From assembly GCF_943193175.1 (NCBI RefSeq), contig NZ_CALPDF010000002.1, positions 220,926 to 284,925 on the forward strand: DNA of 64,000 nt. Reading direction: 5' to 3'. Within the stretch, counting starts at the first letter, position 1. Every line of letters starts with the position of its first letter. The notes beneath the pieces were generated by a model that saw nothing but the letters and a program-made list of their open reading frames with translations, ran no database searches and was not told the DNA's origin. Of this stretch, positions 1-9,953 are shown piece by piece. The DNA is from Neobacillus muris. GTDB lineage: Bacteria; Bacillota; Bacilli; Bacillales; Cytobacillaceae. A program made the translations under genes and the position numbers.

Positions 1-596
1 TAATGGAAAAACTGAGCGGATATGGAGGAGACCATCTGCCCATCCATGCTGATTTGTCCAAACCAGACGGTTACACTCATGTAGCTTCACAAATTTTCTC
101 ATTGGATGCCGTTATACATTGCGGCGGCATGAGCAGCTATGGATTACTGATGGATTTAAAGCTTGAAGAAGCAGTTGAGTTATTGAATGTTCACGTATTA
201 TCCCCCTTAATGTTAACAAAAGAACTGCTTCCTAAATTGATTAGTAAACAGTCCGGCAATATTGTCGTCATCACATCGATTTGGGGTCAAACCGGCGCTT
301 CCTGTGAGGTTGCTTATTCTGCTGCCAAAGGCGCCCAAATTTCCTTTGTCAAAGCTCTTAGCAAGGAAGTGGCTTTAAATGGCATCCGGGTAAATGCCAT
401 TGCCCCTGGTGCGATTAGCACCAAAATGTTAGAGGGCTTTACGGAGGAAGAGGTAGAACGGATTGCTTATGAAATTCCCATGGGCAGGCTGGGGCAGCCA
501 GAAGAAATTGCCAAAGGGGTTGCCTTTTTATTATCAGAAGAATCCAGTTATATGACGGGACAAGTACTGGCCATGAACGGCGGCTGGTACACGTAA
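1..596 (+). CDS. ymfI: SDR-family oxidoreductase YmfI, 3' part
   Basis: This is the C-terminal ~198 residues of a short-chain dehydrogenase/reductase; the N-terminal Rossmann segment with the TGxxxGIG dinucleotide-binding motif lies before the window. Visible SDR landmarks are a variant of the NAG motif (IHCGGMSS), the catalytic Ser in VVITSIWG, the YSAAK Tyr/Lys pair, and the IRVNAIAPGAI segment followed by a classic MNGGWYT end. Position directly before ymfJ and ymfK matches B. subtilis ymfI, a FabG-like protein of unknown substrate. The internal Met at base 3 is not the real start. Family is certain; the specific function is not known. Confidence 0.9.
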   Translation, partial: MEKLSGYGGDHLPIHADLSKPDGYTHVASQIFSLDAVIHCGGMSSYGLLMDLKLEEAVELLNVHVLSPLMLTKELLPKLISKQSGNIVVITSIWGQTGASCEVAYSAAKGAQISFVKALSKEVALNGIRVNAIAPGAISTKMLEGFTEEEVERIAYEIPMGRLGQPEEIAKGVAFLLSEESSYMTGQVLAMNGGWYT

Positions 597-673
597 CAAC
601 ATCTTTTTTTGTGTATAGTTTGAGTCTTGCCTTCGCATAATAACCTTGTACCAATCCAAAGGAGGTAAAAAAC

Positions 674-934
674 ATGTCTATGTTAAATGATTGGAAAGAA
701 TGGGAAGACTTCCTTGCGAACCGTCTTCATCAAGCCCAAGATAAAGGCATGAGTGAAGGTGCCATCTCTAGTTTAGCTTATCAAGTTGGGGATTATCTTG
801 CCAGCAATGTTGATCCGAAGAACGAACAACAAAGGGTTCTTTCAGATCTATGGTCTGTAGCTGACGAGAAAGAACAGCAAGCTATAGCAAACGTGATGGT
901 AAAACTTGTTCAAAATAATGGAAGCAGCCAATAA
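674..934 (+). CDS. ymfJ: DUF3243 family protein YmfJ
   Basis: An 86-residue soluble protein with no signal peptide or membrane segment, preceded by a strong AAAGGAGGT ribosome site. Sequence and place between ymfI and ymfK match the Bacillus DUF3243 protein YmfJ, whose function is unknown. The central stretch is predicted helical (LAYQVGDYLASN). It is followed at once by a strong terminator, so it ends the upstream transcription unit. Confidence 0.9.
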   Translation: MSMLNDWKEWEDFLANRLHQAQDKGMSEGAISSLAYQVGDYLASNVDPKNEQQRVLSDLWSVADEKEQQAIANVMVKLVQNNGSSQ

Positions 935-939
935 ATTTT

Positions 940-966
940 GAGAGGAGATTCTCCTCTCTTTTTTTT
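940..966 (+). terminator. Intrinsic terminator after ymfJ
   Basis: Perfect 8-bp stem GAGAGGAG/CTCCTCTC with a 3-base loop followed by eight T. Confidence 0.93.
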
Positions 967-1125
967 ACGTTTAACCGTTTTTTCATCCAAAAGAATAAAT
1001 CAGCAAAGAAAAGAGTGAATATACATGTTTTTACTTTCATCTTACTAGAAAATCATTTATGATTAAGTTTAGGTAGACGTGTGAAAAAAATGTCGAAAAT
1101 TCTTTTAAGGGGGTATGAAGTTGAG

Positions 1126-1914
1126 ATGAAAAAAGAGTGGTACTTAGAATATGAAATCCAAAAAAATCGTCCAGGTTTGCTTGGTGATATATCATCCCTC
1201 TTAGGAATGCTTTCTATTAATATCGTAACCATAAATGGTGTGGATGAAGGCCGCCGCGGTCTCCTCATGTTGGCAAAAGATGATGATCAAATAAAACGGC
1301 TTGAGTCAATTTTACATACAATGGACACAATAAAAGTAATTAAGCTAAGAGAACCCAATCTTCGTGATCGGCTGGCAGTCAGACATGGGCGCTATATCCA
1401 AAGAGATGCCGATGACAAGAAAACATTTCGTTTCGTAAGAGATGAGCTTGGTTTATTAGTGGATTTTATGGCAGAATTATTTAAGCAGGAGGGCCACAAA
1501 TTGATTGGCATACGGGGAATGCCAAGGGTAGGCAAGACTGAATCTCTGGTTGCCGCTAGTGTTTGCGCCAATAAGCGCTGGCTGTTTGTCTCTTCAACCT
1601 TGTTAAAACAAACAATCCGCAATCAGCTGATCGAGGACGAGTACAATGCCAATAACCTATTTATATTGGACGGGATTGTTTCTACTAGACGTGCGAATGA
1701 ACGTCATTGGCAGCTGGTCCGTGAAATTATGAGGCTTCCTTCTGTTAAAGTAATTGAACATCCTGATATCTTTGTCCAAAATTCAGAGTACTCACTCGAT
1801 GATTTTGACTACATAATTGAACTTAGAAATCATGCTGATGAGGAGATAACCTATCAAATGGCTGATCAGAATCATATGTTTTCGGGTTCAGACTTTGGAG
1901 ATTTTGATTTTTAA
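1126..1914 (+). CDS. ymfK: DUF3388 family protein YmfK
   Basis: About 262 residues. The N-terminal 75 residues (EWYLEYEIQKNRPGLLGDIS) look like an ACT-type small-molecule-binding domain, and the middle has a P-loop-like GMPRVGKTES, suggesting nucleotide binding. It matches Bacillus YmfK, of unknown role. The reading frame extends 45 bases upstream to a GTG at 1081, but the ATG at 1126 follows an AAGGGGGT ribosome site and gives the N-terminus MKKEWYLEYE expected for the family. It lies 20 bases before ymfM, probably in the same transcript. Confidence 0.82.
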   Translation: MKKEWYLEYEIQKNRPGLLGDISSLLGMLSINIVTINGVDEGRRGLLMLAKDDDQIKRLESILHTMDTIKVIKLREPNLRDRLAVRHGRYIQRDADDKKTFRFVRDELGLLVDFMAELFKQEGHKLIGIRGMPRVGKTESLVAASVCANKRWLFVSSTLLKQTIRNQLIEDEYNANNLFILDGIVSTRRANERHWQLVREIMRLPSVKVIEHPDIFVQNSEYSLDDFDYIIELRNHADEEITYQMADQNHMFSGSDFGDFDF

Positions 1915-1934
1915 ATATTGGAAGGTGTTAATAG

Positions 1935-2864
1935 GTGACTGAATTAGGGAATCGATTAAAAGAAGCCCGTTTAGCCAAAGGATTAAGCTTAGATGACTTG
2001 CAATCGATGACAAAAATACAAAAACGTTATTTGGTGGGTATCGAAGAAGGGAATTATTCCAGCATGCCTGGAAACTTTTATGTGCGCGCCTTTATTAAGC
2101 AGTATACCGAAGCCTTGGGGTTAAATCCTGATGAGATATTTGAAACCTATAAAAGTGAAATTCCAGCTTCCTACAATGAGGAATTGCCGCAGCAATTATC
2201 AAGGGTGAGGACTCATAAATCGATCCCGCGGAGCAATTCGAAAGTTTTTGATATATTGCCGAAAATTTTAATCGGCGTCTTTGTCATTGGGGTGGCCAGT
2301 TTGTTTTACTATTTCATTTCCAGCTACGCTAATAAAGATACAAATGAAGCGGTCAGGAATGATAATGAGCAGGTTAAATTAGTTAAATCAGAAAATCTTG
2401 AGAAAGCAAAAAACGATGAAAAAGCCAATGAACAAACTGGAAAAAGCGGCTCCAGTAAACAAGATGACCAGAAAACTGATGAAGAAAAATCAGTAGAAAC
2501 TGAAAAAACGCCTGCCGCAGAAGCGCCTAAGCAAGAATTAGCTGTCGTGCAAAGCAGCGGAAAGAATTCCACTTACTCGCTAAATAACGCAGATAAATTT
2601 GTCGTGAAGCTTGTTTCAAAAGGCCAAAGCTGGGTCAGCATTAAAAATGGACTAGGCAAATCTTTCTTTCAAGGAATGCTGACAGCAGGTGCTGCGGAAA
2701 CCCAAACAGTGGATTTATCAACAGAAAAAGAGGCTGTTATTGTGGTGGGGCGTGCCGTTGATACGGAGATTTATGTGAATGACCAAAAGCTTGAGTATGC
2801 TGTAGCGCCGAATGAAGTGGTTCGTCAGAACATTACGATTCAATATGTTCCGAAGACCGAATAG
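1935..2864 (+). CDS. ymfM: RodZ-like membrane HTH protein YmfM
   Basis: A 309-residue bitopic protein. Residues 1-70 form an Xre/RodZ helix-turn-helix (ELGNRLKEARLAKGLSLDDL). One membrane helix follows at about residues 108-132 (ILPKILIGVFVIGVASLFYY). A low-complexity Lys/Glu-rich linker (about 133-200) then leads to a C-terminal DUF4115 beta domain. This is the RodZ architecture; RodZ links MreB filaments to the elongation machinery in the membrane. Start is GTG after GGAAGGTG. Its stop codon lies inside the following terminator stem. Its place before pgsA matches B. subtilis ymfM. Confidence 0.9.
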   Translation: MTELGNRLKEARLAKGLSLDDLQSMTKIQKRYLVGIEEGNYSSMPGNFYVRAFIKQYTEALGLNPDEIFETYKSEIPASYNEELPQQLSRVRTHKSIPRSNSKVFDILPKILIGVFVIGVASLFYYFISSYANKDTNEAVRNDNEQVKLVKSENLEKAKNDEKANEQTGKSGSSKQDDQKTDEEKSVETEKTPAAEAPKQELAVVQSSGKNSTYSLNNADKFVVKLVSKGQSWVSIKNGLGKSFFQGMLTAGAAETQTVDLSTEKEAVIVVGRAVDTEIYVNDQKLEYAVAPNEVVRQNITIQYVPKTE

Positions 2865-2886
2865 TCATCCAGTGATGACTATTTTT
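2861..2886 (+). terminator. Terminator after ymfM
   Basis: 9-bp stem ATAGTCATC/GATGACTAT with a 4-base loop, then TTTTT. It overlaps the ymfM stop codon, so it may attenuate rather than fully separate pgsA. Confidence 0.8.
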
Positions 2887-2947
2887 CGCATGGAGAAATC
2901 ATCCGTTTTTTTAATTATGTTTTTGTTTTCAACTAGGAGGAAAATGT

Positions 2948-3526
2948 ATGAATTTACCGAATAAAATTACTGTTTCAAGAATATTATTAATCCCTGTATT
3001 CTTGATCATTATGCTGGTTCCGTTTGATTGGGGAGATGTGAAAATTTTAGGCGCAAGCATGCCCGTTACCCATTTTGCCGGAGCATTAATTTTTATTTTG
3101 GCTTCCACCACAGACTGGGTGGATGGCCATCTTGCACGAAAGTATAACCTCGTCACCAATATGGGGAAATTCCTTGACCCGCTTGCCGACAAGCTGCTTG
3201 TGTCGTCAGCACTAATTGTTCTAGTGGAGCTGGGTTTTGCCCCGTCATGGATTGTTATTGTTATTATCAGTAGAGAATTTGCCGTCACTGGCCTTCGTCT
3301 CCTGCTTGCGGGTGAGGGTGAGGTAGTTGCGGCCAACATGCTGGGGAAAATTAAAACCTGGGCGCAAATTATCGCGATTTCAGCGCTGTTATTACATAAT
3401 ATACTCTTTACCATGATTCCTTTTCGATTTGATTTATTAGCCCTCTGGGTCGCGCTCATCTTTACGATTTGGTCTGGCTGGGATTATTTTGCTAAAAACA
3501 GCCATGTGTTTAAAAACTCTAAATAG
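2948..3526 (+). CDS. pgsA: CDP-diacylglycerol-glycerol-3-phosphate phosphatidyltransferase PgsA
   Basis: A 192-residue integral membrane enzyme that makes phosphatidylglycerol phosphate, the committed step to phosphatidylglycerol and cardiolipin. The CDP-alcohol phosphotransferase signature D-G-x2-A-R-x8-G-x3-D-x3-D is visible as [20 protein letters not shown] plus the next Asp, preceded by the family's TDWV. Several hydrophobic helices surround it. Start ATG follows AGGAGG. cinA begins 11 bases downstream, as in other Bacilli. PgsA product is the donor for Lgt-type enzymes, relevant to the Lgt paralogue at 18.5 kb. Confidence 0.97.
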   Translation: MNLPNKITVSRILLIPVFLIIMLVPFDWGDVKILGASMPVTHFAGALIFILASTTDWVDGHLARKYNLVTNMGKFLDPLADKLLVSSALIVLVELGFAPSWIVIVIISREFAVTGLRLLLAGEGEVVAANMLGKIKTWAQIIAISALLLHNILFTMIPFRFDLLALWVALIFTIWSGWDYFAKNSHVFKNSK

Positions 3527-3537
3527 GGGTGTCAGAT

Positions 3538-4788
3538 ATGAATGCTGAGATTATCGCGGTTGGCTCCGAGCTTTTACTGGGCCAAATAGTCAATACAAAT
3601 GCACGATTTTTGTCTCAGCATTTAGCTGGGGCTGGCATTAATGTGTTTTTTCATACTGTCGTCGGGGATAATCAAGACCGGCTAAAGTCAGCCATTGAAA
3701 TCGCTGAAAAAAGGTCGGAAATCATCATTTTTACAGGCGGACTTGGCCCGACTAAAGATGATTTGACGAAAGAAACCATTTCCCGCCATCTTGGAAGAGA
3801 GCTCGTAATCGATCAAACGGCGTTAGCCAGCATTGAAGAGTACTTTAAAAATTCGGGCCGGGTAATGACAGAGAATAACCGTAAGCAGGCGCTCGTTATT
3901 GAAGGTTCAGATGTCCTTCCGAATAATCATGGCATGGCACCCGGGATGGTGTTGTCAAAGGATCACCATATTTATATGCTCCTGCCTGGACCTCCAAAAG
4001 AAATGGAGCCGATGTTTCTAGACTATGGCATTGGAGCACTTTCACTTCAGGCGGGCACAAAGGAAGAAATTGTTTCGAGAGTGCTGCGTTTCTTTGGAAT
4101 TGGGGAGGCTGCATTAGAGACGGAAATAATTGATTTAATTGATGCCCAAACCAATCCGACGATTGCTCCGCTTGCCGGTGATGGGGAAGTGACTTTAAGG
4201 CTGACGGCAAAGCATGCGGATAGAAATATTGCAGAATCAATGCTGGATGAGCTAGAAACGAAAATTGCCAACAGGGTTGGTGAATTCCTTTATGGATATG
4301 ATCAAACCTCGCTTATGGCCGAATTAGTGAAGTGTTTAAAAGAAAACAGGCTTTCCATTACAGCGGCTGAAAGTTTAACCGGAGGTATGTTCCAGCAGGA
4401 GCTGACATCCATTTCAGGGGCCAGTTCGCTGTTTAAAGGCGGAGTGGTGTGTTATTCGAATGAAATCAAACATCTGGCTGTCAAAGTAAAGCAGGAAACC
4501 CTTAAGCAATACGGTGCCGTCAGTGAACAATGTGCCAGGGAATTAGCAGAAAACATTGCCGCGATATTTAATACGGATATTGGAGTGAGTTTTACGGGTG
4601 TAGCGGGACCAGGTGAATTGGAAGGGAAACCGGCAGGAACAGTTTATATTGGAATTGCCGTAAAGGGAAGGCAAGCCGTTGTGGAAAAATTGACGTTAAG
4701 CGGCACGAGAGACCAAGTCAGGCTCCGTTCCGTGAAATACGGTTGTTATTTGATATTAAAGCGTTTGAAGGAACGGGCTGTCCATTAA
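3538..4788 (+). CDS. cinA: Competence/damage-inducible protein CinA
   Basis: About 416 residues with the two-domain CinA layout: an N-terminal MoCF/COG1058 domain ([18 protein letters not shown], then [13 protein letters not shown]) and a C-terminal nicotinamide-nucleotide amidase-like domain ([19 protein letters not shown]). In naturally competent bacteria CinA is coexpressed with RecA and helps bring it to the membrane; many homologues have NMN deamidase or ADP-ribose pyrophosphatase activity. The ATG at 3538 is preferred over the GTG at 3529 because AGGGG lies 8 bases upstream and the protein then starts MNAEIIAVG. Confidence 0.95.
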   Translation: MNAEIIAVGSELLLGQIVNTNARFLSQHLAGAGINVFFHTVVGDNQDRLKSAIEIAEKRSEIIIFTGGLGPTKDDLTKETISRHLGRELVIDQTALASIEEYFKNSGRVMTENNRKQALVIEGSDVLPNNHGMAPGMVLSKDHHIYMLLPGPPKEMEPMFLDYGIGALSLQAGTKEEIVSRVLRFFGIGEAALETEIIDLIDAQTNPTIAPLAGDGEVTLRLTAKHADRNIAESMLDELETKIANRVGEFLYGYDQTSLMAELVKCLKENRLSITAAESLTGGMFQQELTSISGASSLFKGGVVCYSNEIKHLAVKVKQETLKQYGAVSEQCARELAENIAAIFNTDIGVSFTGVAGPGELEGKPAGTVYIGIAVKGRQAVVEKLTLSGTRDQVRLRSVKYGCYLILKRLKERAVH

Positions 4789-4789
4789 G

Positions 4790-4871
4790 GGGTCTGACTC
4801 CACGCCTAGGCCAATATATAGAATGGTTTTTTCAAAAAACTTCTATATATTGCGGGGTGGTGTCTGACCTC
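4790..4871 (+). repeat. REP-like palindromic element between cinA and recA
   Basis: A long imperfect palindrome. The core is a perfect 12-bp inverted repeat CAATATATAGAA (4812-4823) and TTCTATATATTG (4841-4852) enclosing a second inverted repeat GTTTTTT-C-AAAAAAC. Flanks carry GGGGTCTGACTCCAC on the left and GGTGTCTGACCTC on the right, wording typical of dispersed extragenic palindromes in Bacillus genomes. It could also stop transcription from cinA, although no T-run follows. Confidence 0.7.
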
Positions 4872-5017
4872 TTTGTTTTTGGACTGCCTCATTTTTGGCA
4901 TTAAGTATATTTCTGACAATTTAGGATAATATGCTTTTACTAGCTGAACGGCGATAAAAAGACTGAAATAAGGGGCATTATTGTCATCTTAAGGGATATA
5001 TTTGGCTTGAAAAAGGT

Positions 5018-5031
5018 CGAATGAATGTTCG
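5018..5031 (+). promoter_or_regulatory. LexA box upstream of recA
   Basis: CGAATGAATGTTCG matches the Gram-positive SOS operator CGAACN4GTTCG with one mismatch. A candidate sigma-A promoter TCGACA (5041-5046) - 17 bases - TATATT (5064-5069) lies just downstream, so LexA bound here could block recA transcription. Confidence 0.8.
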
Positions 5032-5139
5032 TGTTTTTTCTCGACAAATGGTTGAAAAGAGGTTATATTATTAATAGGTTTTATTTTTACATTGATAGAA
5101 GCCAAAAAATTAATTTTTAGATAAAGGGAGGAACTATTT

Positions 5140-6180
5140 GTGTCAGACCGAAAGGCCGCCTTAGAAATGGCGCTAAAGCAAATAGAAAAACAATTCGGCA
5201 AAGGTTCCATTATGAAGATGGGCGAGCAGGCCGAAACGAAAGTATCAACCGTCCCAAGCGGATCGCTGGCGCTTGATGTGGCACTTGGAGTAGGAGGATA
5301 TCCGCGCGGACGGATCATCGAGATTTATGGTCCAGAAAGCTCCGGTAAGACCACGGTAGCGTTACATGCCATTGCAGAAGTACAGGCTAAAGGCGGACAA
5401 GCAGCGTTTATTGACGCTGAGCATGCCCTGGACCCGGCTTATGCACAAAAATTAGGTGTAAATATTGATGAATTATTGCTGTCCCAGCCAGACACAGGCG
5501 AGCAAGCGCTTGAGATTGCAGAGGCATTGGTTCGAAGCGGTGCAATCGATATTATTGTTATCGACTCTGTAGCAGCCTTAGTGCCAAAAGCTGAAATTGA
5601 AGGCGAAATGGGTGACGCTCACGTGGGCTTACAGGCCCGCTTAATGTCGCAAGCTCTTCGTAAACTTTCAGGAGCTATCAACAAATCAAAAACAATCGCT
5701 GTTTTCATCAATCAGATTCGTGAAAAGGTTGGAATCATGTTTGGAAACCCTGAGACGACACCAGGAGGGCGTGCCCTTAAATTCTACTCCACTATCCGTC
5801 TTGAAGTCCGCCGTGCGGAGCAGCTAAAACAAGGCAATGATATAGTCGGTAACAAGACAAAAGTGAAAGTAGTGAAGAACAAGGTTGCTCCTCCTTTCCG
5901 TACTGCTGAAGTGGATATCATGTACGGTGAAGGCATTTCCAAAGAAGGTGAAATCATCGATATGGGATCCGAACTCGATATTGTGCAAAAAAGTGGCGCT
6001 TGGTATTCCTACAATGATGAAAGACTAGGTCAGGGCCGTGAGAATGCGAAGTTATTCCTCAGGGAAAATCCCGATATTCGTCTAGAGATCCAGACTAAAA
6101 TCCGTGAACATTACGGATTAGATGGGGATAAAACCGTTGTAGAATCGGATGATGACGAGCAGTTTGAGTTACTGGATTAA
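5140..6180 (+). CDS. recA: Recombinase RecA
   Basis: A 346-residue RecA of usual length. It forms filaments on single-stranded DNA, drives strand exchange and triggers LexA self-cleavage. Walker [10 protein letters not shown] is at residues 64-72, the Walker B region is [15 protein letters not shown], and loop L2 contains [20 protein letters not shown]. The acidic C-terminus ([12 protein letters not shown]) is typical. The start is GTG after AAAGGGAGG. It is regulated by the LexA box at 5018 and has its own terminator. Confidence 0.98.
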   Translation: MSDRKAALEMALKQIEKQFGKGSIMKMGEQAETKVSTVPSGSLALDVALGVGGYPRGRIIEIYGPESSGKTTVALHAIAEVQAKGGQAAFIDAEHALDPAYAQKLGVNIDELLLSQPDTGEQALEIAEALVRSGAIDIIVIDSVAALVPKAEIEGEMGDAHVGLQARLMSQALRKLSGAINKSKTIAVFINQIREKVGIMFGNPETTPGGRALKFYSTIRLEVRRAEQLKQGNDIVGNKTKVKVVKNKVAPPFRTAEVDIMYGEGISKEGEIIDMGSELDIVQKSGAWYSYNDERLGQGRENAKLFLRENPDIRLEIQTKIREHYGLDGDKTVVESDDDEQFELLD

Positions 6181-6187
6181 TATCCTA

Positions 6188-6222
6188 AGAGCAAAACCAA
6201 TAGGAAGGTTTTGCTCTTTTTT
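6188..6222 (+). terminator. Terminator after recA
   Basis: 11-bp stem AGAGCAAAACC/GGTTTTGCTCT with an 8-base loop and a T-run. Confidence 0.95.
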
Positions 6223-6498
6223 ATAATTTGAATTTTTATTCGAATAAAAGCAAATTTATTCATTCTGTATCTTAAAAAAGATGAAAATAATTTTATGATA
6301 TTCGAAATATTTCAAAATGGTTTCAGGACTAACCTTGACAATGTATTATCCCACCTTTACAATTAATATGTATATTTTACATTTTTGTCAAAATACAATT
6401 CGAAAAGCCTTAGTGCTTGCTGTATGTTGAGTCTAAACAATGTACATGCCGACACTTAAAAAATGTAGCAAAAGTTCATAGCAAGAGGAGGTGTAACG
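6223..6498. other. AT-rich intergenic region before rny
   Basis: With the recA terminator, this 318-base gap between recA and rny has no reading frame with a ribosome site. It holds the rny promoter and an A/T-rich leader of roughly 130 bases; no riboswitch-like fold was recognised. Confidence 0.6.
6335..6363 (+). promoter_or_regulatory. Sigma-A promoter of rny
   Basis: TTGACA (6335-6340), 17-base spacer, TACAAT (6358-6363): near-consensus vegetative promoter. Confidence 0.8.
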
Positions 6499-8061
6499 AT
6501 GGAAGCATTTTTACTCATCATCTCCATTTTGCTTGGCCTTATCGTCGGTGCCGTTGTTGGCTATTTTATTCGTAAATCCATTGCTGAAGCTAAAATTGCA
6601 GGGGCAAAAAATGCCGCAGAGCAAATCCTGGAAGATGCTAAGCGTGATGCTGACACATTAAAAAAGGAAGCACTGCTTGAGGCAAAGGACGAAATTCACA
6701 AGCTTCGTACTGAAGCGGAACGTGAGGTTCGCGAACGAAGAAATGAACTGCAAAAACAAGAAAACCGTTTACTGCAAAGAGAAGAGAATTTAGACCGGAA
6801 GGATGAAACGTTAAATAAGCGTGAAATTCTTTTAGAAAAGAAGGATGATTCTCTAAATCAAAGACAACAGCATATTGAAGAGATGGAAAGCAAAGTGGAC
6901 GAGTTGGTGCGTACACAACAGACAGAACTCGAACGAATTTCGGGCTTAACCCGTGAAGAAGCAAGATCAATCATACTTGACCGGACAGAAAATGAACTTT
7001 CTTATGAAACGGCAGTAATGATTAAGGAAAACGAAAATCGTGCGAAAGAGGAAGCTGATAAAAAAGCGAAAGAGATTCTTTCGTTAGCAATCCAGCGTTG
7101 CGCTGCTGACCATGTTGCGGAAACGACCGTCTCGGTCGTTAACCTTCCAAATGATGAAATGAAAGGCCGGATCATTGGCCGGGAGGGACGTAACATTCGT
7201 ACGCTTGAAACACTTACGGGTATCGATTTAATTATCGATGATACACCGGAAGCCGTCATTCTATCAGGATTTGATCCGATTCGCCGGGAAACCGCCCGTT
7301 TAGCGCTTGAGAAGCTTGTGCAAGATGGACGGATTCACCCAGCTCGCATCGAGGAAATGGTTGAAAAGTCTCGACGCGAAGTGGATGAGTACATTCGTGA
7401 AGTGGGAGAACAAACCACTTTCGAAGTCGGCGTGCACGGACTCCATCCTGATTTAATTAAAATTCTCGGCCGATTGAAATTCAGGACCAGCTACGGCCAG
7501 AATGTGTTAAAACACTCGATGGAAGTTGCCCAGTTATCGGGTTTGCTTGCAGCCGAACTAGGTCAGGACGAAACGTTAGCACGGCGGGCTGGACTGCTCC
7601 ATGACATCGGAAAAGCGATTGACCATGAAGTGGAAGGAAGCCATGTAGAAATCGGTGTGGAACTTGCAACGAAATATAAGGAACATCCTGTTGTCATCAA
7701 CAGTATTGCTTCTCACCATGGTGATACCGAACCAACCTCGATTATTGCCGTTTTAGTTGCAGCTGCAGATGCCCTATCAGCTGCACGTCCTGGTGCTCGT
7801 AGTGAAACGCTTGAAAACTATATTCGCCGTCTTGAAAAGCTTGAGGAGATTTCTGAATCCTTTGAGGGCGTTGAAAAATCCTTCGCAATTCAGGCTGGAC
7901 GTGAAATTCGCATTATGGTAAGACCAGATGCGGTTGATGACCTGCAAGCTCATCGATTGGCGCGCGATATTCGCAAACGGATCGAAGAAGAGCTTGATTA
8001 TCCAGGGCATATTAAAGTGACGGTCATCCGTGAAACACGAGCTGTTGAATACGCAAAATAA
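6499..8061 (+). CDS. rny: Ribonuclease Y
   Basis: A 520-residue membrane-anchored endoribonuclease that starts mRNA decay in Bacilli. Residues 1-24 form one membrane helix; about 30-190 are a long charged coiled coil; a KH domain follows ([13 protein letters not shown], near residue 220); then an HD phosphohydrolase domain with HDIGKAIDH near residue 370 supplies the metal-binding His-Asp pair. Length and order match the family exactly. The ribosome site is AAGAGGAGGTG. ymdB follows, as in B. subtilis, where Rny and YmdB both influence biofilm development. Confidence 0.98.
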   Translation: MEAFLLIISILLGLIVGAVVGYFIRKSIAEAKIAGAKNAAEQILEDAKRDADTLKKEALLEAKDEIHKLRTEAEREVRERRNELQKQENRLLQREENLDRKDETLNKREILLEKKDDSLNQRQQHIEEMESKVDELVRTQQTELERISGLTREEARSIILDRTENELSYETAVMIKENENRAKEEADKKAKEILSLAIQRCAADHVAETTVSVVNLPNDEMKGRIIGREGRNIRTLETLTGIDLIIDDTPEAVILSGFDPIRRETARLALEKLVQDGRIHPARIEEMVEKSRREVDEYIREVGEQTTFEVGVHGLHPDLIKILGRLKFRTSYGQNVLKHSMEVAQLSGLLAAELGQDETLARRAGLLHDIGKAIDHEVEGSHVEIGVELATKYKEHPVVINSIASHHGDTEPTSIIAVLVAAADALSAARPGARSETLENYIRRLEKLEEISESFEGVEKSFAIQAGREIRIMVRPDAVDDLQAHRLARDIRKRIEEELDYPGHIKVTVIRETRAVEYAK

Positions 8062-8084
8062 GCGGTGCATATGCACCGCTTTTT
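8061..8084 (+). terminator. Terminator after rny
   Basis: Perfect 20-base palindrome AGCGGTGCATATGCACCGCT followed by TTTT; its first base is the last base of the rny stop codon. Confidence 0.9.
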
Positions 8085-8198
8085 AAATTTGAGATAAAAG
8101 CAAGCATCCAAAAAACAGAGCAGCAGTCCTCTGAGGATTATTCGCCTGTTTTCGGAGAAAAACTATTACTAACAATACTTTTTTGAAAGGTCGTAAAT

Positions 8199-8996
8199 AT
8201 GAATTTACTATTTATCGGTGATGTCGTAGGTTCACCTGGCAGAGACATGGTGAAAGAATATCTGCCAAGGTTAAAAGAAAAATATCGCCCCCATATCACT
8301 ATCATCAATGGGGAAAATGCAGCTGGCGGCAAAGGCATCACAGAAAAAATTTACAGGCAATTTTTAGAACAAGGTGCACAAGCCGTTACACTTGGAAACC
8401 ATTCTTGGGATAATCGGGACATATTTGAATTTATTAATGATGCCAAATATTTGGCTCGTCCGGCTAATTTACCAAAAGATACTCCTGGCCAAGGAATGAT
8501 TTTTTTAAAGCTGAATCATTTAGAGGCTGCCATCATTAATTTACAAGGAAGGACATTCATGAATCCTATTGATGACCCTTTCCGAAAAGCGGATGAACTG
8601 ATTGAAGCAGCCAGAACCAGAACACCGTTTATCTTTGTTGATTTTCATGCCGAGGTCACGAGTGAAAAGCAGGCGCTTGGCTGGTATCTGGATGGCAGAG
8701 TTTCAGCTGTGGTTGGGACCCATACGCATGTTCAGACGGCTGACCATCGCATATTGCCTGGGGGTACAGCTTATTTGACAGACGTAGGCATGACAGGGCC
8801 ATATGATGGGATTCTAGGGGTAGAAAAAGAAGCAGTGTTGAAACGTTTTCTAACCAGCCTGCCCTCCCGATTTGAGGTAGCGGAGGGAGGCAGGAATCAA
8901 TTAAGTGCTGTCAGCATTGAATTAGACCAAAAAACCGGCCTGGCGAAAAAAATAGAGCCTATCCTCATTAATGACGATCATCCATTTTATTCTTAG
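8199..8996 (+). CDS. ymdB: 2',3'-cyclic nucleotide phosphodiesterase YmdB
   Basis: 265 residues, calcineurin-like metallophosphoesterase fold. Metal ligands are visible in order: D in FIGDVVGSPG (residue 8), the INGENAAGG block, LGNHSWDN, DFHAE and GTHTHVQT. B. subtilis YmdB is a cyclic-nucleotide phosphodiesterase that steers the choice between biofilm and motility. Start ATG at 8199 after GAAAGG. It is monocistronic with its own terminator. Confidence 0.96.
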   Translation: MNLLFIGDVVGSPGRDMVKEYLPRLKEKYRPHITIINGENAAGGKGITEKIYRQFLEQGAQAVTLGNHSWDNRDIFEFINDAKYLARPANLPKDTPGQGMIFLKLNHLEAAIINLQGRTFMNPIDDPFRKADELIEAARTRTPFIFVDFHAEVTSEKQALGWYLDGRVSAVVGTHTHVQTADHRILPGGTAYLTDVGMTGPYDGILGVEKEAVLKRFLTSLPSRFEVAEGGRNQLSAVSIELDQKTGLAKKIEPILINDDHPFYS

Positions 8997-9023
8997 AGCA
9001 AAGGCCATCCCTTTGCTCTTTTT
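8995..9023 (+). terminator. Terminator after ymdB
   Basis: 10-bp stem AGAGCAAAGG/CCTTTGCTCT with a 5-base loop and T-run. Confidence 0.93.
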
Positions 9024-9087
9024 CATGCTTAATGAATTGGAAAATGAAGAGACTAGTGCTTTTGTTTTGGTTTTTTTTTGTCCAAGC

Positions 9088-9113
9088 TGGAATATGTTTT
9101 TTGTGCGCCGAAT
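9088..9113 (+). promoter_or_regulatory. Candidate sigma-H promoter of spoVS
   Basis: TGGAATAT, 13 bases, CGAAT resembles the sigma-H pattern (AGGAWWT, 12-14 bases, GAAT). spoVS is a known sigma-H gene in B. subtilis, which supports the call. Confidence 0.6.
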
Positions 9114-9196
9114 ATAGTAGCAGTGGAATGTTATATACCTGATTGGTTCATGAAACTGCTCATGCGGAATCGGGATTTTACAAGGAGGAGCTAGGA

Positions 9197-9457
9197 ATGG
9201 AAATATTAAAGGTTTCAGCAAAATCTAATCCTAATTCTGTAGCTGGTGCACTTGCCGGAGTTCTGCGTGAAAGAGGTGCGGCAGAAATACAGGCGATTGG
9301 TGCGGGTGCATTAAATCAAGCCGTAAAGGCAGTAGCCATTGCTCGAGGATTCGTAGCGCCTAGCGGAGTGGATTTAATATGTGTCCCTGCGTTTACCGAT
9401 ATCCTAATCGACGGTGAAGAACGCACAGCTATAAAATTAATTGTAGAACCGCGATAA
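9197..9457 (+). CDS. spoVS: Stage V sporulation protein SpoVS
   Basis: 86 residues, the exact family length and almost invariant Alba-like sequence (MEILKVSAKSNPNSVAGALA ... TAIKLIVEPR). It is required for normal progress to stage V of sporulation and influences septation; nucleic-acid binding is inferred from the fold. The ATG at 9197 is chosen because AAGGAGGAG lies 6 bases upstream; the longer frame from 9143 has no ribosome site. Confidence 0.97.
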   Translation: MEILKVSAKSNPNSVAGALAGVLRERGAAEIQAIGAGALNQAVKAVAIARGFVAPSGVDLICVPAFTDILIDGEERTAIKLIVEPR

Positions 9458-9953
9458 AAGCTTAGTAAATTCTGATCGCGGAAAATTGGAAATACACTTT
9501 CAAACCTGGTTGTTTTATACAAGCAGGTGTTTTTGTGTTCAATTCCTTTAATGGTACTTAATGGGTAAAATAAAAATACTAGAAATATAAAATTGCTATA
9601 TTAAAATAAGAGATTTAAGCGTTTTCATTACAAAACCAGCCTAAGCCGTTTGATGAAATGTGGTTTATAATTGACAAAAATAAACAGTTTTTCATAGAAA
9701 ATAAGCTTACTTTTCATTTGAAAAAAACGTTCATTTTAAATAATAAAAAAATATTCATATTTTAGACAATATTTTGAGTTAAAGGGTTGCAATTTTCTGT
9801 ACATAGGTCTAGAATTGAAAGCGTTTAGTACCTCTCCATTATTCTAGTTTTTTGACTTTTCATCATAAGCCATAATTCTAGTGATTCACTATGGAAGATG
9901 CTACACTTAACATGATTCAATCAACTTTTTACATATCCAAAGGGGTGTAAGAT
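9458..9953. other. Long AT-rich leader/promoter region of korAB
   Basis: 496 bases without a convincing gene. The left half has short A/T tracts and no clear hairpin with a T-run; the right part holds the korAB promoter and cre. A ~130-base leader precedes korA; no known riboswitch was recognised. Confidence 0.55.
9787..9829 (+). promoter_or_regulatory. korAB promoter overlapped by a CcpA cre-like site
   Basis: TTGCAA (9787-9792), 17 bases, TAGAAT (9810-9815) forms a sigma-A promoter. TGAAAGCGTTTAGT at 9816-9829 matches the catabolite-responsive consensus TGWAANCGNTNWCA at 12 of 14 positions and covers the predicted transcription start, the arrangement expected for carbon catabolite repression. 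Confidence 0.65.
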
